Shown here: positions 27,991 to 36,727 of the stretch, in pieces | How the letters are laid out: each line of letters opens with the position of its first letter | Numbering within the stretch: the stretch's first letter is position 1 | Source: Eubacteriales Family XIII. Incertae Sedis bacterium | Lineage (GTDB): Bacteria; Bacillota; Clostridia; Peptostreptococcales; Anaerovoracaceae | Direction of reading: 5' to 3' | DNA length: 50,941 nucleotides | NCBI GenBank assembly: GCA_031272365.1 | Contig: JAISTX010000079.1 | Span: 1-50,941 of the forward strand | Notes under the pieces: model-generated | What the model saw: only the letters and a program-made list of their open reading frames with translations | Database searches by the model: none | Told to the model about the DNA's origin: nothing | Translations under genes and position numbers: made by a program

Positions 27991-28814
27991 TCCGGGACAT
28001 CACCATCGGGCAATACTACCCCGGCTACTCCTTGGTCCACCGGCTGGACACGCGGCTGAAGATCATCCTCACCTTCGGCTATATGGTGTCGATCTTCCTC
28101 GCGGCGGATTTTCTCGCCTACCTCCTCGTCTTCATCGGCCTGGCCGTCGTGATTGCGAAATCGCAGGTGCCTCTCCGGTTCATTCTGCGCGGGCTGCGGC
28201 CGATTTTCATCATCATCGCCTTCACGTTCGTACTGAACCTCTTCATGACGCAGGGGGAGGTGCTCGTGACGCTCGGGCCGCTCCACATCACGCAGGCCGG
28301 CCTGTACAACGCCTGCTATATGGCGCTGCGCATCATATTCTTGATCATCGGCTGCTCGCTGCTCACGTTCACGACGAAGCCCGTGAAGCTGACGGACGGC
28401 ATCGAGGCGCTGCTCAAGCCCTTCGTGCGGTTCGGGGTGCCGGCGCACGAGCTCGCGATGATGATGACGATCGCGCTCCGCTTCATCCCGACGCTGCTGG
28501 AGGAGACGGACAAGATCATGAAGGCGCAGCAGGCCCGCGGCGCGGATTTTGAAACGGGGAGCATTTTCCGGCGGGCCAAGAACATGGTGCCGATCTTCAT
28601 CCCGCTCATCGTCGGCGCATTCCGCATGGCGGCGGACCTCGCGATGGCGATGGAGGCGCGGTGCTACCGGGGCGGCGAGGGGCGCACGAAGATGCACGAG
28701 TTCCGGTTCGGGAGGAAGGACACGGCGGCGGCGGCCGTCTTCGTCGTTTACCTACTGCTGATCGTCGCGGAGCGGGCGGTGCACGCGCAGGCGTGGCTCC
28801 TCGCCACCCTGTGA
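27987..28814 (+). CDS. ecfT: ECF transporter transmembrane protein EcfT
   Basis: This 275-residue membrane protein couples EcfA1/EcfA2 to exchangeable S components. GQYYPGYSLVHRLDTRLKII at the start is typical. The coupling helix motifs with ARG, for example AQQARGADFETG and AMEARCYRGGEGRTK, are present. Five or more membrane segments are visible. The module could serve the riboflavin and other S components in this window. Confidence 0.95.
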   Translation: MIRDITIGQYYPGYSLVHRLDTRLKIILTFGYMVSIFLAADFLAYLLVFIGLAVVIAKSQVPLRFILRGLRPIFIIIAFTFVLNLFMTQGEVLVTLGPLHITQAGLYNACYMALRIIFLIIGCSLLTFTTKPVKLTDGIEALLKPFVRFGVPAHELAMMMTIALRFIPTLLEETDKIMKAQQARGADFETGSIFRRAKNMVPIFIPLIVGAFRMAADLAMAMEARCYRGGEGRTKMHEFRFGRKDTAAAAVFVVYLLLIVAERAVHAQAWLLATL

Positions 28815-28823
28815 GGCGGGCCC

Positions 28824-29501
28824 GTGCGGCAGCGGCGCATCAAGGACATCGGGGAGAAGGTGGAGGCCTACCGGCCTCTGATCCTCGACGCGCAGGCGGT
28901 GCTGTCGATGGGCGACCACCCGGGGCGCTGGTACCAGCGCAGCGTGGAGCGGGCGGCGCTGCCGGAGGGGTTCGAAGAGGTCTACGTGGAGTTCGGCTGC
29001 GGGCGCGGCCGGTTCATCAACGCGCTGGCGGCGGGCGCCGGGGCGGGCGGCGGCAAGGCGCTGTTCGTCGGCGTGGAGGGCTGCCAGAGCGTGCTCATCA
29101 AGGCGCTGAAGAAGACGGCGGCGGCGGGGCTCGCGAACGTGCGCTACCTCGCCTCCTTCGTGAACGACGCTTCGGAGGCCTTCGCGCCGTCGAGCGTGGA
29201 CGGCATCTACCTCAATTTCTCCGACCCGTGGCCGAAGGACCGCCACGAGATGCGCCGGCTCACGTCGCCGCGGCACAGCAAGGGGTATTTCACGGTGCTG
29301 AAGGACGGCGGCTTCCTGGCGCTGAAGACGGACGACGAGGGGTTTTTCCTGTATTCGAAGGAGAAGCTGGCGGAAGCGGGTTTTGCGATTTGCGGGGAGG
29401 GGGACGCGCAGCAGACGCCGATGACCGAATACGAGGCGCGTTTCCGCGCGCTCGGCAAGACGATTTATTATTGCAAGGCTGAAAAGCCTACAAAAAAGTA
29501 A
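28824..29501 (+). CDS. trmB: tRNA (guanine-46-N7)-methyltransferase
   Basis: This 225-residue enzyme methylates G46 of tRNA. The SAM site VEFGCGRGRF is at about 55-64, and the family motif NFSDPWPKDRHEMRRL at 131-146. It starts at GTG at 28824, 9 bases after the ecfT stop, with GAGGCGGG as a weak Shine-Dalgarno. Its position after ecfT, where truA is common, is unusual but not unique. Confidence 0.93.
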   Translation: MRQRRIKDIGEKVEAYRPLILDAQAVLSMGDHPGRWYQRSVERAALPEGFEEVYVEFGCGRGRFINALAAGAGAGGGKALFVGVEGCQSVLIKALKKTAAAGLANVRYLASFVNDASEAFAPSSVDGIYLNFSDPWPKDRHEMRRLTSPRHSKGYFTVLKDGGFLALKTDDEGFFLYSKEKLAEAGFAICGEGDAQQTPMTEYEARFRALGKTIYYCKAEKPTKK

Positions 29502-29511
29502 AAGGAAAATA

Positions 29512-29540
29512 TTTACAAAGCGAATTCGGTATGTTATACT
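29512..29540 (+). promoter_or_regulatory. Sigma-A promoter of yhaM-recD2-comF
   Basis: TTTACA (29512-29517) and TATACT (29535-29540) are spaced by 17 bases. A small hairpin with arms AGGCT/AGCCT at the end of trmB precedes it. This would start a three-gene operon of yhaM, recD2 and comF, joined by 4-base overlaps. Confidence 0.7.
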
Positions 29541-29578
29541 TTTCTCAAGATTACTGGAAGGCGAGAGGGTGAGGCAGT

Positions 29579-30538
29579 ATGAAGCAAACGTATGTGAAGG
29601 ATTTGTTCGTCGGTGGGGATGTCACGGATTGGTTCCTGGTCAAGCGGTGCGAGATCAAGACGGGGGCCAATGGGAAGCAGTATTTCGACATCCTGCTCGC
29701 AGACAAGACGGGGGATATTTCGGGGAAAAAATGGGATGTCGAGGGCGCGGAGGCGACCCTCCTGTCGAAGATCAAGCCCGGGGAGCTCGTGAAGGTCAAG
29801 GCGCAGGTGACGGAATGGAACGGGCAGGCGCAGCTGCGGCTCGGGCGCATCCGGCAGCAGAAGAGCGTGGACGCGCTCCAGATGGCGGAGTTCATCAAGG
29901 CGGCGCCGGAGCCGCCGGAGGCGATGTTCGCCTATCTGCGCGGCAAGGCCGAGGGGATCGGGGATCCGGGGTACCGCGAGGTCTGCCTGAAGCTGCTCGA
30001 CCGCAACAAGGAGCGCCTGCTGTACTACCCGGCGGCGAAGGCGAACCACCACGCGATCTTCGCGGGGCTCCTGTGGCACGTGAAGCGGATGCTCATGATG
30101 GCGGAGCGCTGCTGCGAGGTCTATGCCTTCCTGAACAAGGATCTGCTGATGGCCGGGGTGATCGTGCATGACATCGAGAAGCTCAACGAGATGGAGGCGG
30201 ACGAGACCGGCGTGGTCAGCGAGTACACGCTGGAGGGGCAGATGCTCGGGCACCTCGTGATGGGCGTGCGGACGATCGACCGGCTCGCGGCGGAGATCGG
30301 CCTCCCGCGCGAGAAGGCGGTGCTGCTGGAGCATATGATGATCTCCCACCACTACGAGCCGGATTTCGGGAGCCCGAAGCGGCCGCTGTTCCCGGAGGCC
30401 GAGGCGCTGCACTATATGGACATGCTGGATTCGAAGCTGTACGATTTTGAGGACAGCCTCCTGGGGGTCACGCCCGGCACGTTTTCGGATTGGGTGCGGA
30501 CGCTGGACGGCAGGAAACTGTACAAAGCCACAACATGA
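29579..30538 (+). CDS. yhaM: 3'-5' exoribonuclease YhaM family (OB-fold plus HD domain)
   Basis: This 319-residue protein has an N-terminal OB-fold (about residues 1-90) and an HD metal-phosphohydrolase domain. The HD residues are His157/158, His167 and the His197-Asp198 pair (VIVHDIEKL), with further histidines in LEHMMISHHYE. The size and order fit YhaM, a 3'-5' exonuclease of RNA/DNA in Bacillota. It has its own promoter and is translationally coupled to recD2 (ATGA). Confidence 0.9.
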   Translation: MKQTYVKDLFVGGDVTDWFLVKRCEIKTGANGKQYFDILLADKTGDISGKKWDVEGAEATLLSKIKPGELVKVKAQVTEWNGQAQLRLGRIRQQKSVDALQMAEFIKAAPEPPEAMFAYLRGKAEGIGDPGYREVCLKLLDRNKERLLYYPAAKANHHAIFAGLLWHVKRMLMMAERCCEVYAFLNKDLLMAGVIVHDIEKLNEMEADETGVVSEYTLEGQMLGHLVMGVRTIDRLAAEIGLPREKAVLLEHMMISHHYEPDFGSPKRPLFPEAEALHYMDMLDSKLYDFEDSLLGVTPGTFSDWVRTLDGRKLYKATT

Positions 30539-32769
30539 ACGAAATCACCTGCCAGGTGGAGCGCGTCGTTTTCCGCAATGAGGAAAACGGTTTCGCCGTC
30601 GCGGACGTGCGCATAGCGGGCGGCGGGGGCGGCAGGCAGAAAATCCGCGCGGTCGGGACGATGCCTGGCCTGCACACCGGGATGCTGTGCGTGATGCGCG
30701 GGGAGTTTTCCGTGAACCCGAAATTTGGCGAGCAGTTCACGGTGAAGGACTACGACGAGGCGGCGCTTTCGGACGCCGAGAGCATCGAGGGCTTCCTCGC
30801 GTCGGGCGTCGTCAAGGGCATCGGGCCCAAGACGGCGGCGCAGATCGTGTCGCGGTTCGGCGAGGCGACGATGGATGTGATCGAAAACGAGCCGGAGCGG
30901 CTGCTGGAGATATCCGGGATCGGCGAAAAGAAGCTGCGGCAGATCACGGCGTCCTACATGGAGCACAAAGAGGTGGCGGACGTCGTGCTGTATTTCGTGC
31001 GCCTCGGCGTCGGGCGCGCGGCGGCCATGCGGCTCTACAAGCTCTATGGCGCGGCGGCGCCGGACGCCATCAACGAGGACCCCTACCGGCTCGTGCGGGA
31101 GGCGGAGGGGATCGACTTCAAGACGGCCGACCGCATCGCGCTGCGCATGGGGTTCGCCGCGGACAGCGAGCAGCGCATCCGCAGCGGGGTGCGCTACATC
31201 CTCTTCCGCGCGGCGATGGAGGGCGACACCTACCTCCCCGAGGGGGAGCTGCTGGAGCGGACGAACCTCCTGCTCGACGTGATGCGCGAGCGCGTGGAGG
31301 ACGCCCTGGCCGTGCTGCTGATGGAGGGGGAGCTCGTGTGCGCGGATGTTTTCGGGGGGAAGGCATGGTTCTTGGATTTCTACTACCGCGCGGAAAAAGG
31401 GGTGGCGAACGGCCTCCTGCGGATCATGAACGCCGACGCGAAGCCCGTGCGCGCGGACGCGGAGGGGCAGATTTCGGCGATGGAGAAGGAACGGGGCATC
31501 GAGCTCTCGGACGAGCAGAAGAGGGCCACGCTTTCCTCGCTCGCAAACAACGTCTTCGTCATCACGGGCGGCCCGGGCACGGGGAAGACGACGATCCTCA
31601 GGGCAGTGGCCGATATCGTCAAATGGAACGGCTTCTCGCTCGCGCTGGCCGCGCCGACCGGGCGCGCGGCGAAACGCATCTCGGAGCAGACGGGCTACGA
31701 GGCGAAGACGATCCACCGCCTGCTGGAGTACAGCCCCGACAAAAACGCGCCGCCCGAGGAAGAGCGGTTCGCCTTCGGGCGCAACGCGGGCAACCCGCTG
31801 GACGTGGACGTCCTCATCGTCGACGAGGCGTCGATGATCGACGTGCTGCTGATGGACGCCATGGTGGAGGCGCTGCCCTCCGGCTCGCGCCTCATCCTCG
31901 TCGGCGACGCGGACCAGCTCCCGCCCGTCGGGCCTGGCAACGTCCTGAAGGACATCCTCGCCTCGGAGCGCGTCGACTTCGCGGCGCTCACGGAGATCTA
32001 CCGGCAGGCGGCGGAGAGCCTCATCGTCACGAACGCGCACCGCATCAACCACGGCGAGAACCCGCACGTCAACGACCGCGGCGGCAATTTCTTCTTCTAC
32101 CGCAAGCCGGATGAGGAGGCCTGCCTCCAAACGATCATCGAGCTGTGCCAAAAGCGGCTGCCGGAGTACCTGGGGCTGTCGGGGATGCGCGACATCCTCT
32201 CGGGCATCCAGGTCGTCACCCCCGTCAAAAACCGCGCGCTCGGCACGATCAACCTGAACGCGCGGCTGCAGGCGGCGCTCAACCCGCCCGTCCCCGGCAA
32301 GCGCGAGCGCGTCTACGGGCGCCGCGCCTTCCGCGAGGGGGACAAGGTCATGCAGATGAAAAACGACTACTCGCTCGCCTGGATCGGCCTCTCCGATTTC
32401 GAGAAGGGCGAAGGCGTGTTTAACGGCGACATCGGCTTCGTCGAGCGGGTCGATGAGGACGAGGACACGGTCTCCGTGGTCTTCGACGGCGAGCGGCTCG
32501 TGAAATACGACGCGGACGGGCTCGAGAACATCGAGCTCGCCTATGCGATCACCGTGCACAAAAGCCAGGGCAGCGAGTACCCCGCCCTCGTGATGCCCAT
32601 GATGTTCGTGCCCCCGATGCTCGCCACGCGCAACCTCCTGTACACGGCCGTGACGCGCGGCCGCGACCTCGTCGTGCTGGTCGGCAGCGAGGACCGCCTG
32701 GCGCTCATGGTCGCGAACGCGGGCAGCAAAAGCCGCTACTCCGCGCTCGCCGCGTTCCTCCTGCCATGA
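30535..32769 (+). CDS. recD2: RecD2-type SF1B DNA helicase
   Basis: This 744-residue protein is RecD2. Residues 1-320 contain the N-terminal OB-like and helix-hairpin-helix parts (IGPKTAAQIVSRFG, ISGIGEKKLRQI), followed by the helicase core. Motifs: Walker A GGPGTGKT (345-352), Walker B VDEASMID, motif III LVGDADQLPPVG, and motif VI VTRGRDLVVLVG with TVHKSQGSEYPALVMP. The start at 30535 overlaps the yhaM stop by 4 bases. Confidence 0.94.
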   Translation: MNEITCQVERVVFRNEENGFAVADVRIAGGGGGRQKIRAVGTMPGLHTGMLCVMRGEFSVNPKFGEQFTVKDYDEAALSDAESIEGFLASGVVKGIGPKTAAQIVSRFGEATMDVIENEPERLLEISGIGEKKLRQITASYMEHKEVADVVLYFVRLGVGRAAAMRLYKLYGAAAPDAINEDPYRLVREAEGIDFKTADRIALRMGFAADSEQRIRSGVRYILFRAAMEGDTYLPEGELLERTNLLLDVMRERVEDALAVLLMEGELVCADVFGGKAWFLDFYYRAEKGVANGLLRIMNADAKPVRADAEGQISAMEKERGIELSDEQKRATLSSLANNVFVITGGPGTGKTTILRAVADIVKWNGFSLALAAPTGRAAKRISEQTGYEAKTIHRLLEYSPDKNAPPEEERFAFGRNAGNPLDVDVLIVDEASMIDVLLMDAMVEALPSGSRLILVGDADQLPPVGPGNVLKDILASERVDFAALTEIYRQAAESLIVTNAHRINHGENPHVNDRGGNFFFYRKPDEEACLQTIIELCQKRLPEYLGLSGMRDILSGIQVVTPVKNRALGTINLNARLQAALNPPVPGKRERVYGRRAFREGDKVMQMKNDYSLAWIGLSDFEKGEGVFNGDIGFVERVDEDEDTVSVVFDGERLVKYDADGLENIELAYAITVHKSQGSEYPALVMPMMFVPPMLATRNLLYTAVTRGRDLVVLVGSEDRLALMVANAGSKSRYSALAAFLLP

Positions 32770-33512
32770 GACTCCTGGATCTGCTCTACCCGAAAGCCCT
32801 CTACTGCATCGCCTGCGGCAGGCCCCTTTCGAATAACAAGAATGCGTTGCTGTGCGAGGCCTGCCTGGACGAAGTGCCCTGGGTGGGCGGCCGGCTGTGC
32901 GCAAAATGCGGCAAGCCGCTGGCGGAGGAGAACACGAAAGCGCTCTGCCGGGACTGCGCGGGCACGGAACACCTCTACCGGCGCGGGTTCGCGTGCGCGC
33001 GCTACGCGGGGCTCGGGGCGGATTTGGTGCGCGACATGAAATACCGCGGGAAGGCTTGGTACGCCGAGGGGCTTTCCGCCTTCATGGCCCGGCGCTATCT
33101 CGCCTTGGCGGACCCGGAAAGCGGGGAGCTGCCGGACTACGACTATGTCGTCCCCGCCCCGATGGCGCGCAGGAAGCGGGAGCGGCGCGGCTACGACCAG
33201 GCGGTGCTGCTCGCCCGCGGGCTCGCCGGGCGCATCCACGTGCCCTGCTCCCCAGGCGCGCTCGTGCGCAGCGGGGAGACGCAGGTGATGAGCAGCCTCG
33301 GCCGCGACGCGCGGCTGCGGAACCTGTCTGGGGCGATCCGCGCGGCAGAGGGCAGCGGCGTGGCGGGCAAGCGCATCCTGCTCGTCGACGACGTCTACAC
33401 GACCGGCGCGACGGCGGACGCCTGCGCAGGGGCGCTGCGCGCGGCGGGCGCGGAGGCCGTGGACATCTTCACCTTCGCGACCGGCGCCGACGGCCGCCGC
33501 GCCGGGGGTTGA
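32766..33512 (+). CDS. comF: ComF family phosphoribosyltransferase-like protein
   Basis: This 248-residue protein has eight cysteines in four pairs near the N-terminus (Cys14/17, 30/33, 45/48, 61/64) for zinc, followed by a PRTase domain with ILLVDDVYTTGATA. This is the ComF/GntX family, linked to DNA uptake in competent bacteria and otherwise of unclear role. It overlaps recD2 by 4 bases. Confidence 0.92.
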   Translation: MRLLDLLYPKALYCIACGRPLSNNKNALLCEACLDEVPWVGGRLCAKCGKPLAEENTKALCRDCAGTEHLYRRGFACARYAGLGADLVRDMKYRGKAWYAEGLSAFMARRYLALADPESGELPDYDYVVPAPMARRKRERRGYDQAVLLARGLAGRIHVPCSPGALVRSGETQVMSSLGRDARLRNLSGAIRAAEGSGVAGKRILLVDDVYTTGATADACAGALRAAGAEAVDIFTFATGADGRRAGG

Positions 33513-33669
33513 GCGGGGGGCGCCGGCCGGGCAACGAGCGGAACAGATTGCGATATGGTCAAAAAAGGGCCTGTTTTTCGACCAATATCGAACCTATTCC
33601 GGTATTTATCCTCTCAGGAGGTGACAGGATCAATGAAGGGATAAACACCCTGCGTCCGCGCCCCTGTGG
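33513..33669 (+). other. Intergenic stretch with two strong inverted repeats
   Basis: No gene is evident. One hairpin has arms CGATAT-GGTC-AAAAA (33551-33565) and TTTTT-C-GACC-A-ATATCG (33574-33590), folding around GGGCCTG. A second has arms GGTATTTATCC (33601-33611) and GGATAAACACC (33639-33649), with one mismatch. They lie between comF and a non-coding RNA and may end the comF transcript or belong to the RNA leader. Confidence 0.45.
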
Positions 33670-33675
33670 TATGAT
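33667..33675 (+). promoter_or_regulatory. Extended -10 promoter for the ncRNA
   Basis: TGGTATGAT fits the TGnTATAAT extended -10 form and places the start 7 bases before the closing helix of the RNA. No good -35 is seen at 17 bases. Confidence 0.5.
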
Positions 33676-33681
33676 GGACGT

Positions 33682-33864
33682 GGCGGGCGCCGCCCGGCTG
33701 TGATTGAAAGTCCATGCCAGCTGCGGGCGAAAGGACCCACGTAAACCTTGTGCCGCGCGGCGCAAGGCGAGCATGGCGCAGTTTAGGTGTAAGCCCCGAG
33801 GGCCAGGCCCCGGGCAAGTGTGGGGTCAAAGATCAGGTCAGCGGGCGGCGTCTGCCGATTTTTG
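33682..33864 (+). ncRNA. Structured ncRNA upstream of hpf, raiA-motif-like
   Basis: An RNA of about 180 nt is supported by structure and signals. An extended -10 promoter (TGGTATGAT, 33667-33675) points to a start near 33682. The closing helix pairs GGCGGGC-GCCGCCCGGCTG (33682-33700) with CAGC-GGGCGGC-GTCTGCC (33839-33856), about 18 bp with one bulge and two G-U pairs, and ends in ATTTTT. Internal hairpins include CCTTGTGCC with GGCGCAAGG (33746-33767). Known biology: raiA RNAs sit just before the raiA/hpf gene in Bacillota and Actinomycetota. The assignment to that family is inference. Confidence 0.6.
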
Positions 33865-33903
33865 AAATTTCCCCGGCGACGTAACATATTCTTCACAGAA
33901 TTT

Positions 33904-33933
33904 TTGTCTTTTTTAAGGTAGATATGTTATCAT
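33904..33933 (+). promoter_or_regulatory. Candidate hpf promoter
   Basis: TTGTCT (33904-33909) and TATCAT (33928-33933) are spaced by 18 bases in an AT-rich stretch upstream of hpf. This suggests hpf is transcribed independently of the ncRNA before it. Confidence 0.5.
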
Positions 33934-33970
33934 GTATTCACAAACTCAACTTTTTAGGGAGGTATGCCTC

Positions 33971-34507
33971 ATGAAGATCAACATTACGAGCAAGAATCTC
34001 AATGCAAGCGAGCATCTGCGCGACACCATCGAGAAGAAAATCTCGCGGTTGGACAAATATTTTTCGGACGAAGCGAGCGCGAATGTGACGCTTTCGCTGG
34101 AGAAAGGGCGGCAAAAAATCGAGGCGACGATCAACGCGAACCGCACGATCTTCCGCGCCGAAGAGGACACGCAGGACATCTACGGCGGCATCGACCGCAT
34201 CGTCGACAAGCTGTCCGGCCAGATCAGCAAGTTCAAGAGGAAGCTCGCGGGCAAGCACAAGGACAACAAGGCGATCGTCTTCGAGGGCATCCCCGACTAT
34301 TCGGAGACGCCGGAAGCGGACGGCGAGATCGAGATCGCGCGCCGCAAGAAATTCGAGCTGCTGCCGATGACCCCCGAGGAGGCCATCCTGCAGATGGAGA
34401 TGGTCGGCCACAGCTTCTTCGTCTTCCTCGACATGGACACCGACGGCATCGGCGTCGTGTACAAACGCAATGACGGGAGGTATGGGCTCTTAGAAACGAC
34501 GCTGTAG
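33971..34507 (+). CDS. hpf: Ribosome hibernation promoting factor, long form
   Basis: This 178-residue protein is the long HPF (also called raiA) that dimerises 70S ribosomes in stress. The N-terminal half (MKINITSKNLNASEHLRDTIEKKISRLDKYF) binds the 30S decoding region, and the C-terminal domain (PMTPEEAILQMEMVGHSFFVFLDMDTDGIGVVYKRNDGRYGLLE) is the dimerisation domain. I chose the ATG at 33971, 8 bases after GGGAGG. An earlier ATG overlaps the -10 site. Confidence 0.95.
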   Translation: MKINITSKNLNASEHLRDTIEKKISRLDKYFSDEASANVTLSLEKGRQKIEATINANRTIFRAEEDTQDIYGGIDRIVDKLSGQISKFKRKLAGKHKDNKAIVFEGIPDYSETPEADGEIEIARRKKFELLPMTPEEAILQMEMVGHSFFVFLDMDTDGIGVVYKRNDGRYGLLETTL

Positions 34508-34533
34508 CGCCTGGACAATGAGGGCGATCGCTC

Positions 34534-35487
34534 ATGGCTGTGATAGAGTTTTTTGAGTCGTTCATCTCGCAGATCAATGTCGTCAGCATCATCGACATAG
34601 CGATCATTGCTTTCATTATATACAAAGTCCTGGAATTCATCCGCGAGACGCGCGCGGAGCAGCTCGTCAAGGGGCTGATCATCCTGCTGATCGTGATGTT
34701 CGTGTCCGGCGCCGTGCACCTGTACGCGCTCAACTTCATCCTGAAAAACTTCCTCCAGTTCGGCATCATCGCGCTCGTCATCGTCTTCCAGCCGGAGCTC
34801 CGGCGCGCGCTCGAGTACATCGGGCGCAGCCAATTCCTCCGCGGCCGCGGCCGCTCCGTCGACAAGGAGCAGGCCAAAGCCTCCGCTTCCGCGATCACGG
34901 ACGCCGTGAAGTACTTCTCGGCGAACAAGACCGGGGCGCTCATCATCGTGGAACGCGAAGTGACGTTGAACGACTACGCGGAGACCGGCGTGACGCTCGA
35001 CAGCGCGCTGAGGCCGGAGATCCTCGAGAACATATTTTACGAAGGCGCGCCGTTGCACGACGGGGCGGCGATCATCCAGAACGGCCTCGTGCACGCGGCC
35101 GCCTGCGTGCTGCCCCTGACGCGCAGCCGCGACCTGCCGCCGGAGCTCGGGATGCGCCACCGCGCGGGCATCGGGATCACGGAGGTCTCGGACGCGTTCG
35201 CGATCATCGTCAGCGAGGAGACGGGCATCATCTCGACGGCGCAGGACGGGAAGCTGACGCGCTTCCTCGACGTGCGCGACCTGGAGAAGACCCTGCTCGA
35301 CATCTACCTGAACGAGACCATGACCCTCCAGGCGGGCATCATACGCGCCTTCTCGGAGCGCGCGCCGGAGGGAAGGAAAAAGAAGAAACCGGCGGGGTCG
35401 GCCGAGCCGGTCGAGCCGGTCGAGCCCGCGGAACCCGCGGAGCCGGCAGAGGCTGGGGAGACGGAGGGGCAGGATGTTTCAAAATAA
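34534..35487 (+). CDS. cdaA: Diadenylate cyclase CdaA with a Pro/Glu-rich C-terminal tail
   Basis: This 317-residue membrane enzyme makes c-di-AMP from two ATP. Three helices precede a DAC domain with DGA (176-178) and RHR (208-210), both in conserved context (GAPLHDGAAII, GMRHRAGIG). Family proteins end at about 275 residues. Here residues 279-317 add a basic patch (RKKKKP) and a run of EPVEP/EPAEP units. It overlaps cdaR by 14 bases, as expected for the CdaA-CdaR pair. Confidence 0.95.
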   Translation: MAVIEFFESFISQINVVSIIDIAIIAFIIYKVLEFIRETRAEQLVKGLIILLIVMFVSGAVHLYALNFILKNFLQFGIIALVIVFQPELRRALEYIGRSQFLRGRGRSVDKEQAKASASAITDAVKYFSANKTGALIIVEREVTLNDYAETGVTLDSALRPEILENIFYEGAPLHDGAAIIQNGLVHAAACVLPLTRSRDLPPELGMRHRAGIGITEVSDAFAIIVSEETGIISTAQDGKLTRFLDVRDLEKTLLDIYLNETMTLQAGIIRAFSERAPEGRKKKKPAGSAEPVEPVEPAEPAEPAEAGETEGQDVSK

Positions 35488-36727
35488 CAAACTCAACCTC
35501 CTGATTTCGATCGTTGCCGCCATCGTGCTCTGGGCATGGGTGACGATGGCCGTCAACCCGTCCGTGGACCAGACGATCAGCAAAGTGCAGGTCGACCTCG
35601 TCAACATGGAGTGGCTGTACGACCGGGGGCTCACGGTAGACAGCGAGCAGAGCTACTCCGTGGACGTGGTGCTCAACGGGCCGCGCTCGGAGGCGACCCA
35701 GCTCACCGCCTCGGACATCCGCGCGACGGCCGACATGACGGGCTACCCGAAGGGCGTCGTCGACGTCAAGGTCAACATCATCGTGCCGAGCGGCATGACG
35801 GTCGTGCAGGTCAAGCCCGAGACGGTGCGCGTCGAAGTCGTCGACCGCATCACGGTGATCAAGCCGGTGCGCATAGAATATCAGGAGACCTTCCCCGAGG
35901 ACGTTGAGCCCGGCTTCGTGACCGTGATGCCGGACGAGATGGAGGTGGCCGGCGTAGCGGAGGCCGTCGACAGCGTCGACTACATCCGCGTGCAGGTGCC
36001 GGAGGGCCTGCTCTCCGAAGAGCCGAAGACGTTCACCCTCGAAGCGGTGCCGATCAAGAAGGACGGCGAAGAGGCGTACAACGTCAGCCTGTCCCAGGAC
36101 AGCATCCAGGCGACGGCGACGCTCTGCACCGTCAAGAAAGTGCCGCTCATCATCGACCAGGTCGGGCAGGCGGACGAGACCATCGACATCACCGAGCTGT
36201 CGGTCCCGAACACGATCACGATACGCGGCACGGAGGAAGCCGTCGCCGACGTGACGGAGATCCGGGGCAAGGAGATCGACCTCTCCACCTTGCGCGACAC
36301 CACGGAGATCCCGGTGGAGCCGTACCTGCCGGAAGGCGTCGAGGTGGCGGACCGCTCCAAAAATCTCGCGGTGATCGTCGAGGTGCAGGGCATCGTGAAA
36401 AAAGAATTCGAATACACCGCGGAGCAGATCGAAGTCGCGGGCCTCAGGCAAGGCCTGTACGGCCACGTCAACACGGGCAGCGTGACGGTCATGCTCCTGG
36501 CGCCGGAATCGGAGATCGAGAGCTTCGCCAAGGAGGACATCCGCATCTTCGTGGATGCCACGGAGATCGCAAGGGCCGTCGAAGCCTTCGAGATGCCCGT
36601 CCAGTACGAATGCGAAAAGGCGCACAAGAGCATCACCATCAACCCGGACAAGGTGCGCGTTTCGTTCAACGGCGAAAGCGGGAACAGCAGCGGGACGGCC
36701 AAGCAGTCGGAGGTGACCGGTGGGTAG
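35474..36727 (+). CDS. cdaR: CdaR/YbbR-domain regulator of c-di-AMP synthesis
   Basis: This 417-residue protein has one N-terminal membrane helix (LNLLISIVAAIVLWAWVTMAV) and a large extracellular part made of YbbR repeats, rich in valine and glutamate beta strands. CdaR binds and modulates CdaA. It overlaps cdaA at its start and glmM at its stop (8 bases), as in Bacillus-type operons. Confidence 0.92.
   Translation: MFQNNKLNLLISIVAAIVLWAWVTMAVNPSVDQTISKVQVDLVNMEWLYDRGLTVDSEQSYSVDVVLNGPRSEATQLTASDIRATADMTGYPKGVVDVKVNIIVPSGMTVVQVKPETVRVEVVDRITVIKPVRIEYQETFPEDVEPGFVTVMPDEMEVAGVAEAVDSVDYIRVQVPEGLLSEEPKTFTLEAVPIKKDGEEAYNVSLSQDSIQATATLCTVKKVPLIIDQVGQADETIDITELSVPNTITIRGTEEAVADVTEIRGKEIDLSTLRDTTEIPVEPYLPEGVEVADRSKNLAVIVEVQGIVKKEFEYTAEQIEVAGLRQGLYGHVNTGSVTVMLLAPESEIESFAKEDIRIFVDATEIARAVEAFEMPVQYECEKAHKSITINPDKVRVSFNGESGNSSGTAKQSEVTGG

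Noticed and set aside
30412-32904. Minus-strand open frame of 830 codons opposite recD2
   Set aside because: It is a GC-driven shadow with Arg/Asp/His-rich low-information sequence and no family motifs; the plus frame has all RecD2 motifs.
33682-33864. tmRNA, RNase P RNA or SRP RNA
   Set aside because: No tag frame or tRNA-like end, no RNase P core sequences, and no SRP Alu/S-domain tetraloop pattern were seen.
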